Below, in pieces: positions 1 to 9,262 of a stretch of 64,000 nt of DNA. The stretch spans positions 62,001 to 126,000 of the forward strand of contig NZ_JAAIVB010000008.1 in the NCBI RefSeq assembly GCF_010974945.1, given 5' to 3'. The first letter of the stretch is position 1; each line of letters begins with the position of its first letter. The position numbers and the translations under genes were made by a program. The notes under the pieces are model-generated. The model was not told the origin of the DNA, made no database searches, and saw only the letters and a program-made list of their open reading frames with translations. This stretch comes from Noviherbaspirillum galbum. GTDB lineage: Bacteria > Pseudomonadota > Gammaproteobacteria > Burkholderiales > Burkholderiaceae_D.

Positions 1-1148
1 GCGAACTTGGCAAGGAAGTCATCATCGCCCTGCAACGCCTCGGCGTGGAGGTGATCGCGGTCGACCGCTATGCCAACGCGCCGGGCCACCAGGTAGCACA
101 TCGTTCCCACGTGATCGACATGACCGACGGCGCTGCCCTTGCCGCCCTGATCGAACGCGAACGCCCGCACCTCGTCGTCCCGGAAATCGAGGCGATCGCC
201 ACGCCGACGCTGATGGAACTCGAAAAGGCGGGCAAGGCAAGCGTGATCCCGACGGCGCGCGCCGCGTGGCTGACGATGAACCGCGAAGGCATACGCCGCC
301 TCGCCGCCGAGGAACTCGGCTTGCCGACCTCGCCCTACCGCTTCGCGGACAGCCTCGAGGAACTGCGCGCCGCCTGCCAGGAGATCGGCTTCCCCTGCGT
401 GGTGAAGCCGGTCATGTCTTCGTCGGGCAAGGGACAGTCCAAGCTCGACGGATCGGGCGACGTGGACGCGGCCTGGCAGTATGCCGCGGCGGGCGGACGG
501 GTGGACGCAGGCCGCGTGATCGTGGAAGGCTTCATCGATTTCGACTATGAAATCACGCAGCTGACCGTGCGCGCGCTGGACGCCGCCGGCAAGCCGGCAA
601 CGCATTTTTGCGAACCCATCGGGCATGTGCAGGTCAAGGGCGACTACGTCGAGTCATGGCAGCCGCATCCGATGTCAGACGAGGCATTGCGACGCTCGCG
701 CGACATCGCCGCCAAGGTGACCGGCAACCTCGGCGGGCTTGGCATCTTCGGCGTCGAACTGTTCGTCAAGGGCGATATGGTCTGGTTCTCCGAAGTCAGC
801 CCCCGTCCGCATGACACTGGCATGGTAACGATGGCCAGCCAGGTGCAGAGCGAGTTCGAACTGCATGCCAAGGCGATCCTCGGCCTGCCCGTCGATACCA
901 GCCTGGCCTCGCCCGGCGCCTCCGCCGTCATCTACGGCGGGATGGAAGCGCAAGGCGTCGCTTTCGAAGGCCTGTCGGAGGCCCTGTCGGTGCCGGGCGT
1001 GGACCTTCGCCTGTTTGGCAAGCCGGAGGCCTTCGAGCGCCGCCGCATGGGCGTGGCACTGGCGCGGGCGGAGGACGTGGAGCTTGCCCGCACCCGGGCA
1101 AAGCAAGCCGCAGGCAAGGTCAAGGTGGTCTCCGGCGGACAGGGATGA
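1..1148 (+). CDS. purT: Formate-dependent phosphoribosylglycinamide formyltransferase (PurT), 5' end outside window
   Basis: PurT is an ATP-grasp enzyme that uses formate and ATP to formylate GAR in step 3 of purine synthesis. The open frame runs from base 3 with no start in the window; about 20 N-terminal residues are missing against the usual ~400. The visible start, ELGKEV then [14 protein letters not shown] and [10 protein letters not shown], is the substrate-binding N-terminal domain of PurT. The ATP-grasp core follows ([15 protein letters not shown], then [14 protein letters not shown] near the metal site). The frame ends at a TGA at 1146-1148. The next gene begins 37 bases later on the same strand, so the two may be cotranscribed. 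The identification is firm; only the 5' end is unseen. Confidence 0.96.
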   Translation, partial: ELGKEVIIALQRLGVEVIAVDRYANAPGHQVAHRSHVIDMTDGAALAALIERERPHLVVPEIEAIATPTLMELEKAGKASVIPTARAAWLTMNREGIRRLAAEELGLPTSPYRFADSLEELRAACQEIGFPCVVKPVMSSSGKGQSKLDGSGDVDAAWQYAAAGGRVDAGRVIVEGFIDFDYEITQLTVRALDAAGKPATHFCEPIGHVQVKGDYVESWQPHPMSDEALRRSRDIAAKVTGNLGGLGIFGVELFVKGDMVWFSEVSPRPHDTGMVTMASQVQSEFELHAKAILGLPVDTSLASPGASAVIYGGMEAQGVAFEGLSEALSVPGVDLRLFGKPEAFERRRMGVALARAEDVELARTRAKQAAGKVKVVSGGQG

Positions 1149-1185
1149 CATCGCCCGGCCCAATGATGAACGCACATGAGCACGC

Positions 1186-3027
1186 ATGAACAAGTATCTG
1201 GTTGAAGCACAGGCGCTGGCCCGCATGGGCCAGTTCGTGGAGGCCGGCGAGCGTTGCAGGAAGTCGATCAGCCTCGGCAAGGACCTCGTCGTCGCGAAGC
1301 GGATCCTGGCGGCCTGCCTCTACGACCAGGGAACGATGCTGGCTACGGCCGGCGGCCTGTTCGACGAAGCGGAGCAATGCTTCCGGCAGGCGCTGGCCGC
1401 GAAGCCGGATCACGTCGACGCCCTGTCGAATCTCGGCGTGATCCTGCACACCCACAAGAACCGGCCGGACGAAGCCATCGTCCTTTACAGGAAGGCGCTC
1501 GCGCTCGATCCCTCCAGCGTGCGCATCGCCGAAAACCTGGCGAAAGCGGAGTACCAGGCCGGCGAATTCGACGCCTGTTCCGCCACCTTGCTCAAGCTTG
1601 CGCGACGAAACCCGTCCGAGGCGGCGGGCTATCTCATCCGCGAGGCGCTGCTGGTGCGCAAGGTCGTGCCGGACGATGCCTATCCGCTGCAGATCCGTGC
1701 CAGCATCGCAAGCAAGCTGGACGCGCTCGAAAGCGGCGACGCGCGCATGGCGTCGCCGCTGCGGTTTCCTTCGACTTACTTTCCGCTGTCCTATCACGGC
1801 ATCGGCAACAAGGAAATGAACAGCCGCCTGGCAAATATCCACCTGAAGGCGGCCCCTTCCCTTTCCTGGACGGCGCCCTTCATCGCGAACTGGAAAGGCC
1901 CGGGCACCCGGATCAGGCTCGGCCTCGCATCGGCTTTCTTCCATGCGCACAGCATCGGCAATACCTCGCGCGGTTTGGTGGAACGGCTAGACAGGTCTAG
2001 GTTCGAGGTCATCCTGGTGCGCCTCGGTGCTTCGCCGCGGGATGCGATGGCCGACGCCATCGACGCGAGCGCGGACCGGGTCGTCACCGTGCCGGCCGAT
2101 GACCTGCAAGCGGCGCGGGAAACGATCGCCTCTCTGGAACTCGACCTGCTCTTTTACCAGGACATCGGCATGGAACCGCTCGGCTACCTGCTGTCCTTCG
2201 CCAGGCTCGCCCCGGTTCAATGCACCTCGTTCGGTCATCCCGACACGGCCGGCGTTCCCAACCTGGACTATTTCATTTCTTCCGATTTTTACGAGGTCGA
2301 GAACGCGCAAGACGACTACGCCGAGCGACTCGTCATGATCCCCGGCGCCGGCACGCTCTCCTACTATCATCGTCCGCCGGCGGTCAAGCCAGGCGACCGT
2401 GCCGCATTCGGATTCGGCGGCGAGGATCGCCTCTACCTGTGTCCGCAGACCTTGTTCAAGATCCAGCCGGTGATGGATCGCATCTTCGGCCAGATCCTGG
2501 AGCGCGACGCGAATGCGAGGATCGTCCTGATCGACCCAGCCAGGGAGGACCTGCGCCCGGCGCTTGAACGCCGGCTGCGTGGCGTGCTTGGCGACAGGAT
2601 GGACCGCGTCAGCTTCATCCAGTCGCTTGCCTATCTCGACTATCTGCGGCTGGTCTCCTGCGCCGATGTCATCCTCGACACCATTCATTTCAACGGCCAG
2701 AACACCAATCTGGAAGCCTTTCACCTTGGCGTTCCCGTCGTCACCCTGCCCGGTCGGATGCAGCGTGAACGCCATACCTGCGGCATCTACCGGGCGATGG
2801 GCTTCATGGACCTCGTCGCCGATTCCGTCGAGGATTACGTCGGGCTCGCCCTTCGGCTGGCCAATGACACGGAATTCCGCGGACGATGCAGCGAAAGAAT
2901 CCTTCGGGAGAATGCGGTGCTGTTTGAGAACGAGGCATTCGTGCGCCAGGTGGAAACGGCGCTTGGGACGATGCTTGGCGAGCGCCTCGCCGAGAAGTCC
3001 GCGGGACACCGGGATGGGGCGGCTTAA
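1186..3027 (+). CDS. TPR-containing O-GlcNAc transferase-like glycosyltransferase (GT41 type)
   Basis: The 613-residue protein has TPR-like helical pairs at about residues 1-160 (EAEQCFRQALAAKPDHVDAL and EAIVLYRKALALDPSS are typical units). A C-terminal glycosyltransferase domain of the O-GlcNAc transferase/SPINDLY type follows at about 240-600. Seen motifs are FFHAHSIGNT near 251, QCTSFGHPDTAG near 345 and a late GRMQRERHT segment, matching UDP-sugar binding regions of GT41 enzymes. Bacterial relatives glycosylate proteins or are linked to adhesin, flagellin or exopolysaccharide modification; the acceptor here is unknown. No signal peptide is seen, so it is probably cytoplasmic. The ATG at 1186 has no strong ribosome binding site, so the start is less certain than the product. 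It follows purT by 37 bases. Confidence 0.85.
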   Translation: MNKYLVEAQALARMGQFVEAGERCRKSISLGKDLVVAKRILAACLYDQGTMLATAGGLFDEAEQCFRQALAAKPDHVDALSNLGVILHTHKNRPDEAIVLYRKALALDPSSVRIAENLAKAEYQAGEFDACSATLLKLARRNPSEAAGYLIREALLVRKVVPDDAYPLQIRASIASKLDALESGDARMASPLRFPSTYFPLSYHGIGNKEMNSRLANIHLKAAPSLSWTAPFIANWKGPGTRIRLGLASAFFHAHSIGNTSRGLVERLDRSRFEVILVRLGASPRDAMADAIDASADRVVTVPADDLQAARETIASLELDLLFYQDIGMEPLGYLLSFARLAPVQCTSFGHPDTAGVPNLDYFISSDFYEVENAQDDYAERLVMIPGAGTLSYYHRPPAVKPGDRAAFGFGGEDRLYLCPQTLFKIQPVMDRIFGQILERDANARIVLIDPAREDLRPALERRLRGVLGDRMDRVSFIQSLAYLDYLRLVSCADVILDTIHFNGQNTNLEAFHLGVPVVTLPGRMQRERHTCGIYRAMGFMDLVADSVEDYVGLALRLANDTEFRGRCSERILRENAVLFENEAFVRQVETALGTMLGERLAEKSAGHRDGAA

Positions 3028-3076
3028 TACAAACTAATTTTCCGGGAAGCACAGGAACACGAGGTTGCGCCCGTCC

Positions 3077-3109
3077 ACTGATGGCATGCACGCCAGTCAT
3101 GCCATCAGT
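3077..3109. repeat. Strong inverted repeat, 12-bp arms
   Basis: ACTGATGGCATG at 3077-3088 and CATGCCATCAGT at 3098-3109 are perfect complements around a 9-base loop. It lies about 50 bases after the stop of the TPR glycosyltransferase. No T-run follows, so it is not a textbook intrinsic terminator. It may stabilise the 3' end of the mRNA or act as a protein-binding dyad. Confidence 0.6.
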
Positions 3110-3203
3110 CATGTCATTCCTTTCTGCAGGGCCGTTTCTCCGGCATGTGGTGCGTGTTTCCTGCGTCGACCGCAGGGAGCCATTCACCTATTGAAGGAGC
3201 ATC

Positions 3204-3440
3204 ATGTCCCCGACTTCCCCGTCTTCGCTGCCGTCTTCGCTGCCAGCCACATTACCCTCGCACCTCCCGGAGGGCATGGAGGTTGAACCTGCGTTTCGTC
3301 ATTCGCGAACGCAGAGCCTGGCGCCGCCTGCTCCCCCGCGGCCTCGGCCGCAGCCTGCACCGGCCCTTGACATGCCTGCGTTATCTCTTGATGGAGCGCC
3401 CGCAGGCCAGCGGCAGGACCGCATGAACGTTGAACTCTAA
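3204..3440 (+). CDS. Possible small Ser/Pro-rich hypothetical protein
   Basis: A 78-residue frame begins with ATG at 3204 behind a good AAGGAG motif (about 3195-3200). The predicted peptide is dominated by Ser, Pro, Leu and Ala and shows no domain, signal peptide or membrane segment. A longer opposing frame overlaps it on the minus strand and is equally featureless. The ribosome binding site is the only positive sign; it may well be non-coding. Confidence 0.25.
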   Translation: MSPTSPSSLPSSLPATLPSHLPEGMEVEPAFRHSRTQSLAPPAPPRPRPQPAPALDMPALSLDGAPAGQRQDRMNVEL

Positions 3441-3490
3441 GCGGGTGCTTAAAGGACCTTTGAATTAACTTAAACACCATTGATCGTGCT

Positions 3491-3520
3491 CTGTCATCCC
3501 CGCGCAGCCGGGAATGACAG
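3491..3520. repeat. REP-like palindrome
   Basis: Arms CTGTCATCCCCG (3491-3502) and CGGGAATGACAG (3509-3520) pair with one mismatch around CGCAGC. The TCATTCCCGCG...CGGGAATGA core recurs at 12180-12288, 13981-14060, 31176-31257 and 59354-59456. It lies downstream of the penicillin acylase stop (3580), where it could protect or terminate the transcript. Confidence 0.8.
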
Positions 3521-3579
3521 AGGCTTGGGCGTTGTCGCCAGCACGTTGGTTCGCGCCTCTGCCGCACGCCAGATCAACC

Positions 3580-6006
3580 TCAAGGCGCCAGCACCAGCCT
3601 CTCCGCCACACCCTTCTCCACGTTCTCCCGCCGCATCTGCATCGGCAGATACTTCACCTCCACCCAGCGCTGCGCGAGATCACGGTACAGCGGCGAAAAC
3701 ACATTCCCCGACTGCCCGGTCGAATGCATGAATACCGACCGTTCGAGATCGGCAAGGTCATAGATCGCCCGCAGGCTGGCCGCATGCCGGTTCACGAAGG
3801 GTTCCTTCTCGTCGCGCAGCGAAAACCGCCCGACGTTCACGGTGTAGGTATCGCCCGGCGACGGGACACGGATGTCGAACAAAGGCGCGAGCGCGCCGAC
3901 CTTGGAGAACGGCCGGTGTTCGGAGCGCGCTTCGTGCGCCTTGCCCCATTTCCAGGCTCCCATGTCGCTGCCGTAGCGGCGGGAAAGATCGTCCAGCGCG
4001 CTCTCCAGCGAGGCGGAAAGCAAGGCACCGCAGGCACCGGGTGAAGGGGCCTCGCCGCGCGGCACGCACCAGCCTGCCTGCGGCATCTTGCCGGTAAGCG
4101 CAGCCACCATCGGCGCGTGCACGTTGCGCTGCTCCCAGTAATCCTTCATCAGGGCATCGCCCAGCCTGTCCTCGAACATCCGTCGCGAGGCCATGCGCAT
4201 CCAGGCATTGTAGATCAGCGGTTCGGGCCGGTCGGCGGCCATCGTTCCATCCCAGGCCGAGATTAGGGACATCGCTTGCCTGCCCCTGTCGGACGACGCC
4301 TGCGTGCGCTTCAGCACGGGAAGGATTTCCTGTGCGGCGAGCGACACCACGTCCTGCTGGATGCGCATGAAGCTTTCCACCGTATGGCGCGGCAAGCCGT
4401 CGAGCAACTGGCCGATGCGGTCGGCGCGGTAGGACGGAGACCATTCGCTGGTCAGGAAATGCGGATAATCCGGACCGACGATCTTCTGGTTGGCGGTAAC
4501 GACGCGATGCGAGGCAGGATTGAACTGGCGCGGCAGTTCCTCGAAGGGAAGAAAGCCATTCCAGTCGTAGCGCGCGTCCCATCCCGGCGCGGGGGCAAGG
4601 CCATGGAGATCGTTTTCCGGCTTGCGCAGCGGGATGCGCGCCGGCGCGATGAAACCGATGTTGCCGTCCACGTCGGCGTACACCATGTTTTGCTGCGGAG
4701 CGGTGAAGTCGCGCGCCGCGGCAAGGAACTGTTCCCAGTTGCCGGCGCGGTTGAGCTTGATGCCGGCCTGGACGGTGAGGTCGTCCGGCCGCAGTGCGGT
4801 CCAGGCAAAGGAAACGACATGCGACCTGGCATCGAGCGCCAGCTTGTCGGCCACCGCGATCGCGCCGCTGATCACCGGACCGTGCCGGGTCTCGCGCACC
4901 GGCAGGCTGACATCGGGCTGGCCCTTGACCTTGATGATCTCGGTGCGCACCTGGAAATCCGCCCATCCGTCCGGCGTCTGGTAGCGGCCCGGATTCGACG
5001 GGTCGATCTTTTCGATGTAGAGGTCCTGCACGTCGGGCGCGGTATTCGTGAATCCCCAGGCAATGCGGTCGTTGCGGCCGAGCACCACGCCGGGAACGCC
5101 CGGCAGCGTGGCGCCGATCACGTTCAATCCCGGCGCGGACAGGTGGGCGAAATACCAGAGCGCCGGCGCGGAGAGGCCGAGGTGCGGATCATTGGCCAGC
5201 AAGGGCTTGCCGGATTGCGTGGCCGCGCCTGAGACCACCCAATTGTTCGAGCCCATGCCCGGCAGGTAGGACGGCGGCGCGATGGCCGCCACTGCCTCTA
5301 GCTGCGCCACGGTTCCCTTCAGGCCGCGATACAGGCCGGTGTAGTCCATGGTCTGGAGGACCGCGTCGCCGGGATACGGCGGCAGGAAGGCATTGATCTC
5401 GTCCAGCGACATGGTCTGGGCGAGGCGCATTCGCAGCAGTTCCTGCGTCCAGTTACCGCCGAGGTCCCAGGCCATCATGGTCTGCCAGCCGATCGAGTCG
5501 GCCGCTTCCCAGTGCGCCGGCGCGGGCGCGCCCGTCAGCAGGAACTCGGGCGGCAAGGGACCGGTGCGATTGTCGAGGAAGGCATTGACCCCACGTGCGT
5601 AGGCATCGAGCACGGCGCGGGTATCCCCCGGCAGCCTGGCCGCGATCGCCTCGGCATTGTGGCGCACGCCGAGGGTGCGCAGGAAGCGGTCGATGTCGAG
5701 GGCATTGGGCCCGAGAATTTCCGCCATGCGGCCGGCGGCGATGCGCCGGTTGATTTCCATCTGCCACAACCTGTCCTGCGCGTGCGAATAGCCGAGGGCG
5801 AAGTACGCGTCTTCGATGGCGGCGGCGTAGATGTGGGGAATGCCTTCCGCATCGCGCAGTACCTCCACCTGCTGGCGAAGTCCCGGCAGGCGGGTCTTGC
5901 CCGCGTGGCTGGGCTGGCTGGCGCATGCATACCAGGCGATCGTTCCCGCCAGGACGATCAGGATGAGGGCAAAGGCAAGCGCGAAACGTCGGAACAATCG
6001 GGTCAT
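3580..6006 (-). CDS. Penicillin acylase family protein (Ntn hydrolase)
   Basis: The 808-residue precursor belongs to the penicillin G acylase/acyl-homoserine lactone acylase family, which cleaves amide bonds of acylated substrates after autoproteolysis. A hydrophobic segment at residues 8-25 after MTRLFRR gives a signal peptide or membrane anchor, so the enzyme acts outside the cytoplasm. The alpha-chain region contains the family GYSHAQDRLWQME stretch (about 72-84). The autocatalytic site is GSNNW at 252-256, making Ser253 the new N-terminal nucleophile of the beta chain. Length fits the family (about 780-850). Substrate cannot be told from sequence: beta-lactams, N-acyl-homoserine lactones or other amides are all possible. 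It is transcribed away from nadB and appears monocistronic. Confidence 0.88.
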   Translation of the reverse strand: MTRLFRRFALAFALILIVLAGTIAWYACASQPSHAGKTRLPGLRQQVEVLRDAEGIPHIYAAAIEDAYFALGYSHAQDRLWQMEINRRIAAGRMAEILGPNALDIDRFLRTLGVRHNAEAIAARLPGDTRAVLDAYARGVNAFLDNRTGPLPPEFLLTGAPAPAHWEAADSIGWQTMMAWDLGGNWTQELLRMRLAQTMSLDEINAFLPPYPGDAVLQTMDYTGLYRGLKGTVAQLEAVAAIAPPSYLPGMGSNNWVVSGAATQSGKPLLANDPHLGLSAPALWYFAHLSAPGLNVIGATLPGVPGVVLGRNDRIAWGFTNTAPDVQDLYIEKIDPSNPGRYQTPDGWADFQVRTEIIKVKGQPDVSLPVRETRHGPVISGAIAVADKLALDARSHVVSFAWTALRPDDLTVQAGIKLNRAGNWEQFLAAARDFTAPQQNMVYADVDGNIGFIAPARIPLRKPENDLHGLAPAPGWDARYDWNGFLPFEELPRQFNPASHRVVTANQKIVGPDYPHFLTSEWSPSYRADRIGQLLDGLPRHTVESFMRIQQDVVSLAAQEILPVLKRTQASSDRGRQAMSLISAWDGTMAADRPEPLIYNAWMRMASRRMFEDRLGDALMKDYWEQRNVHAPMVAALTGKMPQAGWCVPRGEAPSPGACGALLSASLESALDDLSRRYGSDMGAWKWGKAHEARSEHRPFSKVGALAPLFDIRVPSPGDTYTVNVGRFSLRDEKEPFVNRHAASLRAIYDLADLERSVFMHSTGQSGNVFSPLYRDLAQRWVEVKYLPMQMRRENVEKGVAERLVLAP

Positions 6007-6204
6007 GGAAGGAACTGGATCGGTTTTGTCGTGTTGGTCGGTGCGGTGACGGTCCTTGCCGGGCGATTCCGGGCATTTCCGGGCCGGGCAACCTCGGCAA
6101 TGACTGCGTCAATGGCAGACCGCATTGGAACCGAAGATCATCATTATGCCAAGTGGTAAGATGTCGCATCGCGTCATGTCACACCATTTCGGATACCACC
6201 TCCC

Positions 6205-7806
6205 ATGAAATTCGATGTCGCCATCGTTGGCAGCGGACTGGCCGGCCTCTCGGTCGCCCTCCACCTCGCCGAGACCCGCAAGGTCGTCGTCATTTCAAAG
6301 CGCACCCTCCTCGACGGCGCCAGCAACTGGGCCCAGGGCGGCATTGCCGCCGTGCTCGATTCCGCCGACAGCCATGAACAGCACATCGCCGACACGCTGG
6401 TCGCCGGCGCCGGCCTGTGCGACGAAAGCGCCACCCGCTTCATCGTGGAGAACAGCCGCCCTGCCATCGACTGGCTGATCAGCCAGGGCGTGCCTTTCAC
6501 CCGCGACGCCACCGCCGAACTCGGCTACCACCTCACCCGGGAAGGCGGCCACAGTCAGCGGCGCATCATCCATGCGGCCGATGCCACCGGGCACGCCGTC
6601 CAGGTAACCCTGGAACAGAAGGCGCGCGCCCATCCGAACATCACGATTCTCGAGCACCACTTCGCCATCGACCTGATCAAGTCGGACAAGATCGAGCCGG
6701 GCGTGCGAAACCCCCGCTGCCTCGGTCTCTACGTCCAGGACGTCAACAGCGGCCACGTGCTGACCGTGTCGGCCGACAACACGGTGCTGGCGACCGGGGG
6801 CGCGGGCAAGGTATACCTGTACACCACCAATCCAGACACCGCCACCGGCGACGGCATCGCGATGGCCTGGCGCGCGGGCTGCCGCGTGGCCAACATGGAG
6901 TTCATCCAGTTCCATCCGACCTGCCTGTATCACCCCTTTGCGAAATCCTTCCTGATCAGCGAAGCTGTGCGCGGCGAAGGCGGCTTGCTGAAGCTGCCGG
7001 CGGAAGCCGGTCCGGCGGCCGGCCGCCGCTTCATGCCTGCGCACGATCCGCGCGGCGAACTCGCGCCGCGCGACGTGGTGGCGCGCGCCATCGACTTCGA
7101 GATGAAGAAGCGCGGCCTCGACTACGTCGACCTCGACATTTCCCACCAGCCGGTAGCCTTCCTGGAAGAACATTTCCCGACGATCTACGCCCGCTGCCTA
7201 GAGCTGGGCATCGACATCAGCAAGCAGCCCATTCCCGTCGTCCCCGCGGTGCACTTCACCTGCGGCGGCGTGGTGACCGACCTGGCCGGCCGCACCGACC
7301 TGCCGGGCCTGTATGCGGTCGGAGAGACCGGCTACACCGGCCTGCACGGAGCCAATCGACTCGCCAGCAACTCCCTGCTGGAGTGCGTGGTGGTCGGACG
7401 CGCGGCGGCGCAGGACATCGAGCGCCAGCCGGCGCAGCCGGCGCCCGAGCTGCCTGCCTGGGACGAGAGCCGGGTGACCGACGCCGACGAAGAAGTGGTC
7501 ATCGCCCACAACTGGGACGAGCTGCGGCGCTTCATGTGGAATTACGTCGGCATCGTGCGCACCACCAAGCGGCTGGAGCGCGCCCAGCACCGGATTCGCC
7601 TGCTGCGCGAGGAAATCTACGAGTATTACTCCCATTTCCGCATCACGCGCGACCTGCTTGAGCTGCGCAACCTGGTCGACGTTGCTTCGATGATCGTCGA
7701 CAGCGCCCTGTCGCGCCGGGAAAGCCGAGGCTTGCATTTCAGTCAAGATTTCCCGGAAACGCTGCCGAAAGCATTACCGACAGTATTGGAACCGCCGCGC
7801 CGTTAG
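6205..7806 (+). CDS. nadB: L-aspartate oxidase (NadB)
   Basis: NadB is the FAD enzyme that oxidises L-aspartate to iminoaspartate, the substrate of quinolinate synthase, in de novo NAD synthesis. The 533-residue protein starts with the Rossmann dinucleotide motif GSGLAG (residues 9-14). It continues with [11 protein letters not shown] (flavin contact) and has the succinate dehydrogenase/fumarate reductase-like substrate region ([11 protein letters not shown], then HFTCGGV). Length is normal (about 530-540). The C-terminal helical domain ends in a short Pro-rich tail. nadA and nadC lie 1.5-3 kb downstream on the opposite strand, so the pathway is split around the EAL-HDOD gene. The 198-base gap to the penicillin acylase must contain its promoter; I could not assign one. 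Confidence 0.96.
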   Translation: MKFDVAIVGSGLAGLSVALHLAETRKVVVISKRTLLDGASNWAQGGIAAVLDSADSHEQHIADTLVAGAGLCDESATRFIVENSRPAIDWLISQGVPFTRDATAELGYHLTREGGHSQRRIIHAADATGHAVQVTLEQKARAHPNITILEHHFAIDLIKSDKIEPGVRNPRCLGLYVQDVNSGHVLTVSADNTVLATGGAGKVYLYTTNPDTATGDGIAMAWRAGCRVANMEFIQFHPTCLYHPFAKSFLISEAVRGEGGLLKLPAEAGPAAGRRFMPAHDPRGELAPRDVVARAIDFEMKKRGLDYVDLDISHQPVAFLEEHFPTIYARCLELGIDISKQPIPVVPAVHFTCGGVVTDLAGRTDLPGLYAVGETGYTGLHGANRLASNSLLECVVVGRAAAQDIERQPAQPAPELPAWDESRVTDADEEVVIAHNWDELRRFMWNYVGIVRTTKRLERAQHRIRLLREEIYEYYSHFRITRDLLELRNLVDVASMIVDSALSRRESRGLHFSQDFPETLPKALPTVLEPPRR

Positions 7807-7849
7807 ACCTGCGTCAAATATTTCTCGAAAACAGCATTTCTTTTTACTA

Positions 7850-7879
7850 TTGCGAAAGCCATAAGTCAGGCAGAATAAT
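7850..7879 (+). promoter_or_regulatory. Candidate sigma-70 promoter of the EAL-HDOD gene
   Basis: TTGCGA (7850-7855) and AATAAT (7874-7879) are separated by 18 bases inside an AT-rich island between nadB and the next gene. The -10 matches the consensus in five of six positions and the -35 in four. The start codon lies about 58 bases downstream. Confidence 0.4.
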
Positions 7880-7936
7880 GCCGTACGACAATAAATCGCC
7901 ACTTTAGAACAGGCGAGATAGTGAGGAGATCTGCCG

Positions 7937-9211
7937 ATGAGCCATTCCATGCAGGAAGCGGTGATGCAAAGCCCGCGCGCCAAGGATTTTTTCTTGGCGC
8001 GGCAACCGATCCTCAACCGCGACCAGGGGCTCGTCGCCTACGAGTTGCTCTTCCGGCGTGCCGACACCAGTACCGCCGGCGTGATCGATGACCTCTCGGC
8101 GACGGCCGCCGTGATCTCGCATGCCGCCGAGCTCGGCATCGAAAACGTCATCGGGGACTCTCTCGGTTTCGTCAACATCGATTCCACCGTGCTGATGAGC
8201 GACTTCGTCGGCATTTTGCCCGCGAAGTACGTCGTTCTCGAAATCCTGGAGACCGTGGAGGTAACCGATGCGGTGGTTGCCCGGGTGGCGGAACTCAAGG
8301 ACGCCGGCTATTCCTTCGCGCTCGACGACGTGATCGGCGAAACCGCGGGCATGGAGCGCCTCCTGCCTTATGTCGACATCATCAAGGTCGACCTGATGGG
8401 CATGAGCGATTCCGAACTGATCAGCCTCAGCAAGCGCTTTCGCGCTTTCAACAAGAAGCTGCTCGCCGAAAAAGTGGAAACGGTCGAGCAGTTCAATCTC
8501 TGCCTCGAGCTCGGCTTCGAATTCTTCCAGGGCTATTACTTCGCCAAGCCGGTTGTCCTGACCGGCAAGAAGCTATCGCCTTCCCAGCTCGCCCTGCTGC
8601 GGGTGATGGGAATGATTAACTCCGACAGTGAAAACGTCGACATCGAGCGCGCCATCAAGCAGGATGCCGCGCTGGGCCTGAACCTGTTGAAGATGGTGAA
8701 TTCGCCGGCATTCTGCTCCACCCAGCGCATCGGCACCGTCGGCCAGGCGCTGATCCTGATGGGGCGCCGCCAGCTGCAGCGATGGCTGCAGATCCTGCTC
8801 TACACCGACGCCTACACCAAGCCCGGGGTCAAGTCGCCGCTGCTGGTGCTGGCGACCACGCGCGGCAAGCTGCTCGAACTGCTCGCGCAGAAGCTCAAGC
8901 AAGGCAGCCGCGGCATATCCGAAGTCGCCTTCACCGTCGGCATCATGTCGCTCATGGATACCCTGTTCGGCATGCCCATGCCCAAGATCCTGGAACAGAT
9001 GCCGGTGAACGAGAATGTCGCCTGCGCCCTGCTGGACCGCAGCGGCTGGCTGGGTGAATTGTTGAACTTCGCCGAGCAGCTGGAACGCGCCGACAGCGGC
9101 ATGCTCGCGCTGCTGTCGGAACTCGAGGCATTCGCCCTGTCGATCGACGACCTGCGGGAAATCCAGATGCAGGCGTTCGAGTGGAGCGACCAGGTGGTCA
9201 GGGAGACCTGA
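7937..9211 (+). CDS. EAL-HDOD signalling protein with degenerate EAL domain
   Basis: The 424-residue protein has an N-terminal EAL-like domain (about 15-215) and a C-terminal HDOD domain (about 220-405). The EAL signature is YELLF (35-39) rather than E-A-L; later motifs survive only in part (FALDDV, LAEKVET, FFQGYYFAKP). A catalytic c-di-GMP phosphodiesterase is therefore unlikely, and a binding or scaffold role is more probable. This matches the YuxH-type EAL-HDOD family, whose members act in motility, pili or stress control by protein contacts. A clear GAGGAG ribosome binding site precedes the ATG at 7937. A hairpin terminator follows the stop. The gene sits between nadB and convergent nadC with no evident link to NAD synthesis. 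Confidence 0.88.
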   Translation: MSHSMQEAVMQSPRAKDFFLARQPILNRDQGLVAYELLFRRADTSTAGVIDDLSATAAVISHAAELGIENVIGDSLGFVNIDSTVLMSDFVGILPAKYVVLEILETVEVTDAVVARVAELKDAGYSFALDDVIGETAGMERLLPYVDIIKVDLMGMSDSELISLSKRFRAFNKKLLAEKVETVEQFNLCLELGFEFFQGYYFAKPVVLTGKKLSPSQLALLRVMGMINSDSENVDIERAIKQDAALGLNLLKMVNSPAFCSTQRIGTVGQALILMGRRQLQRWLQILLYTDAYTKPGVKSPLLVLATTRGKLLELLAQKLKQGSRGISEVAFTVGIMSLMDTLFGMPMPKILEQMPVNENVACALLDRSGWLGELLNFAEQLERADSGMLALLSELEAFALSIDDLREIQMQAFEWSDQVVRET

Positions 9212-9229
9212 GCCGGGAAGCGGTTGCTG

Positions 9230-9258
9230 GGGCGGCCATGTCGGCCGCCCTCGCTTTT
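9230..9258 (+). terminator. Intrinsic terminator after the EAL-HDOD gene
   Basis: GGGCGGCC (9230-9237) and GGCCGCCC (9243-9250) form a perfect 8-bp GC stem with a 5-base loop, followed by TCGCTTTT. It lies 19 bases after the stop and only 13 bases before the end of convergent nadC, so it may serve both directions. The T-run is short and offset. Confidence 0.6.
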
Positions 9259-9262
9259 GTGA

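Larger units (their letters stand above)
3028..3579. other. 552-base stretch with no confident gene
   Basis: This gap separates the TPR glycosyltransferase (+) from the penicillin acylase (-). It holds a strong inverted repeat at 3077-3109, one weak small ORF at 3204-3440, and a REP-like palindrome at 3491-3520. Overlapping frames on both strands are low in complexity and carry no recognisable domain. Confidence 0.6.
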
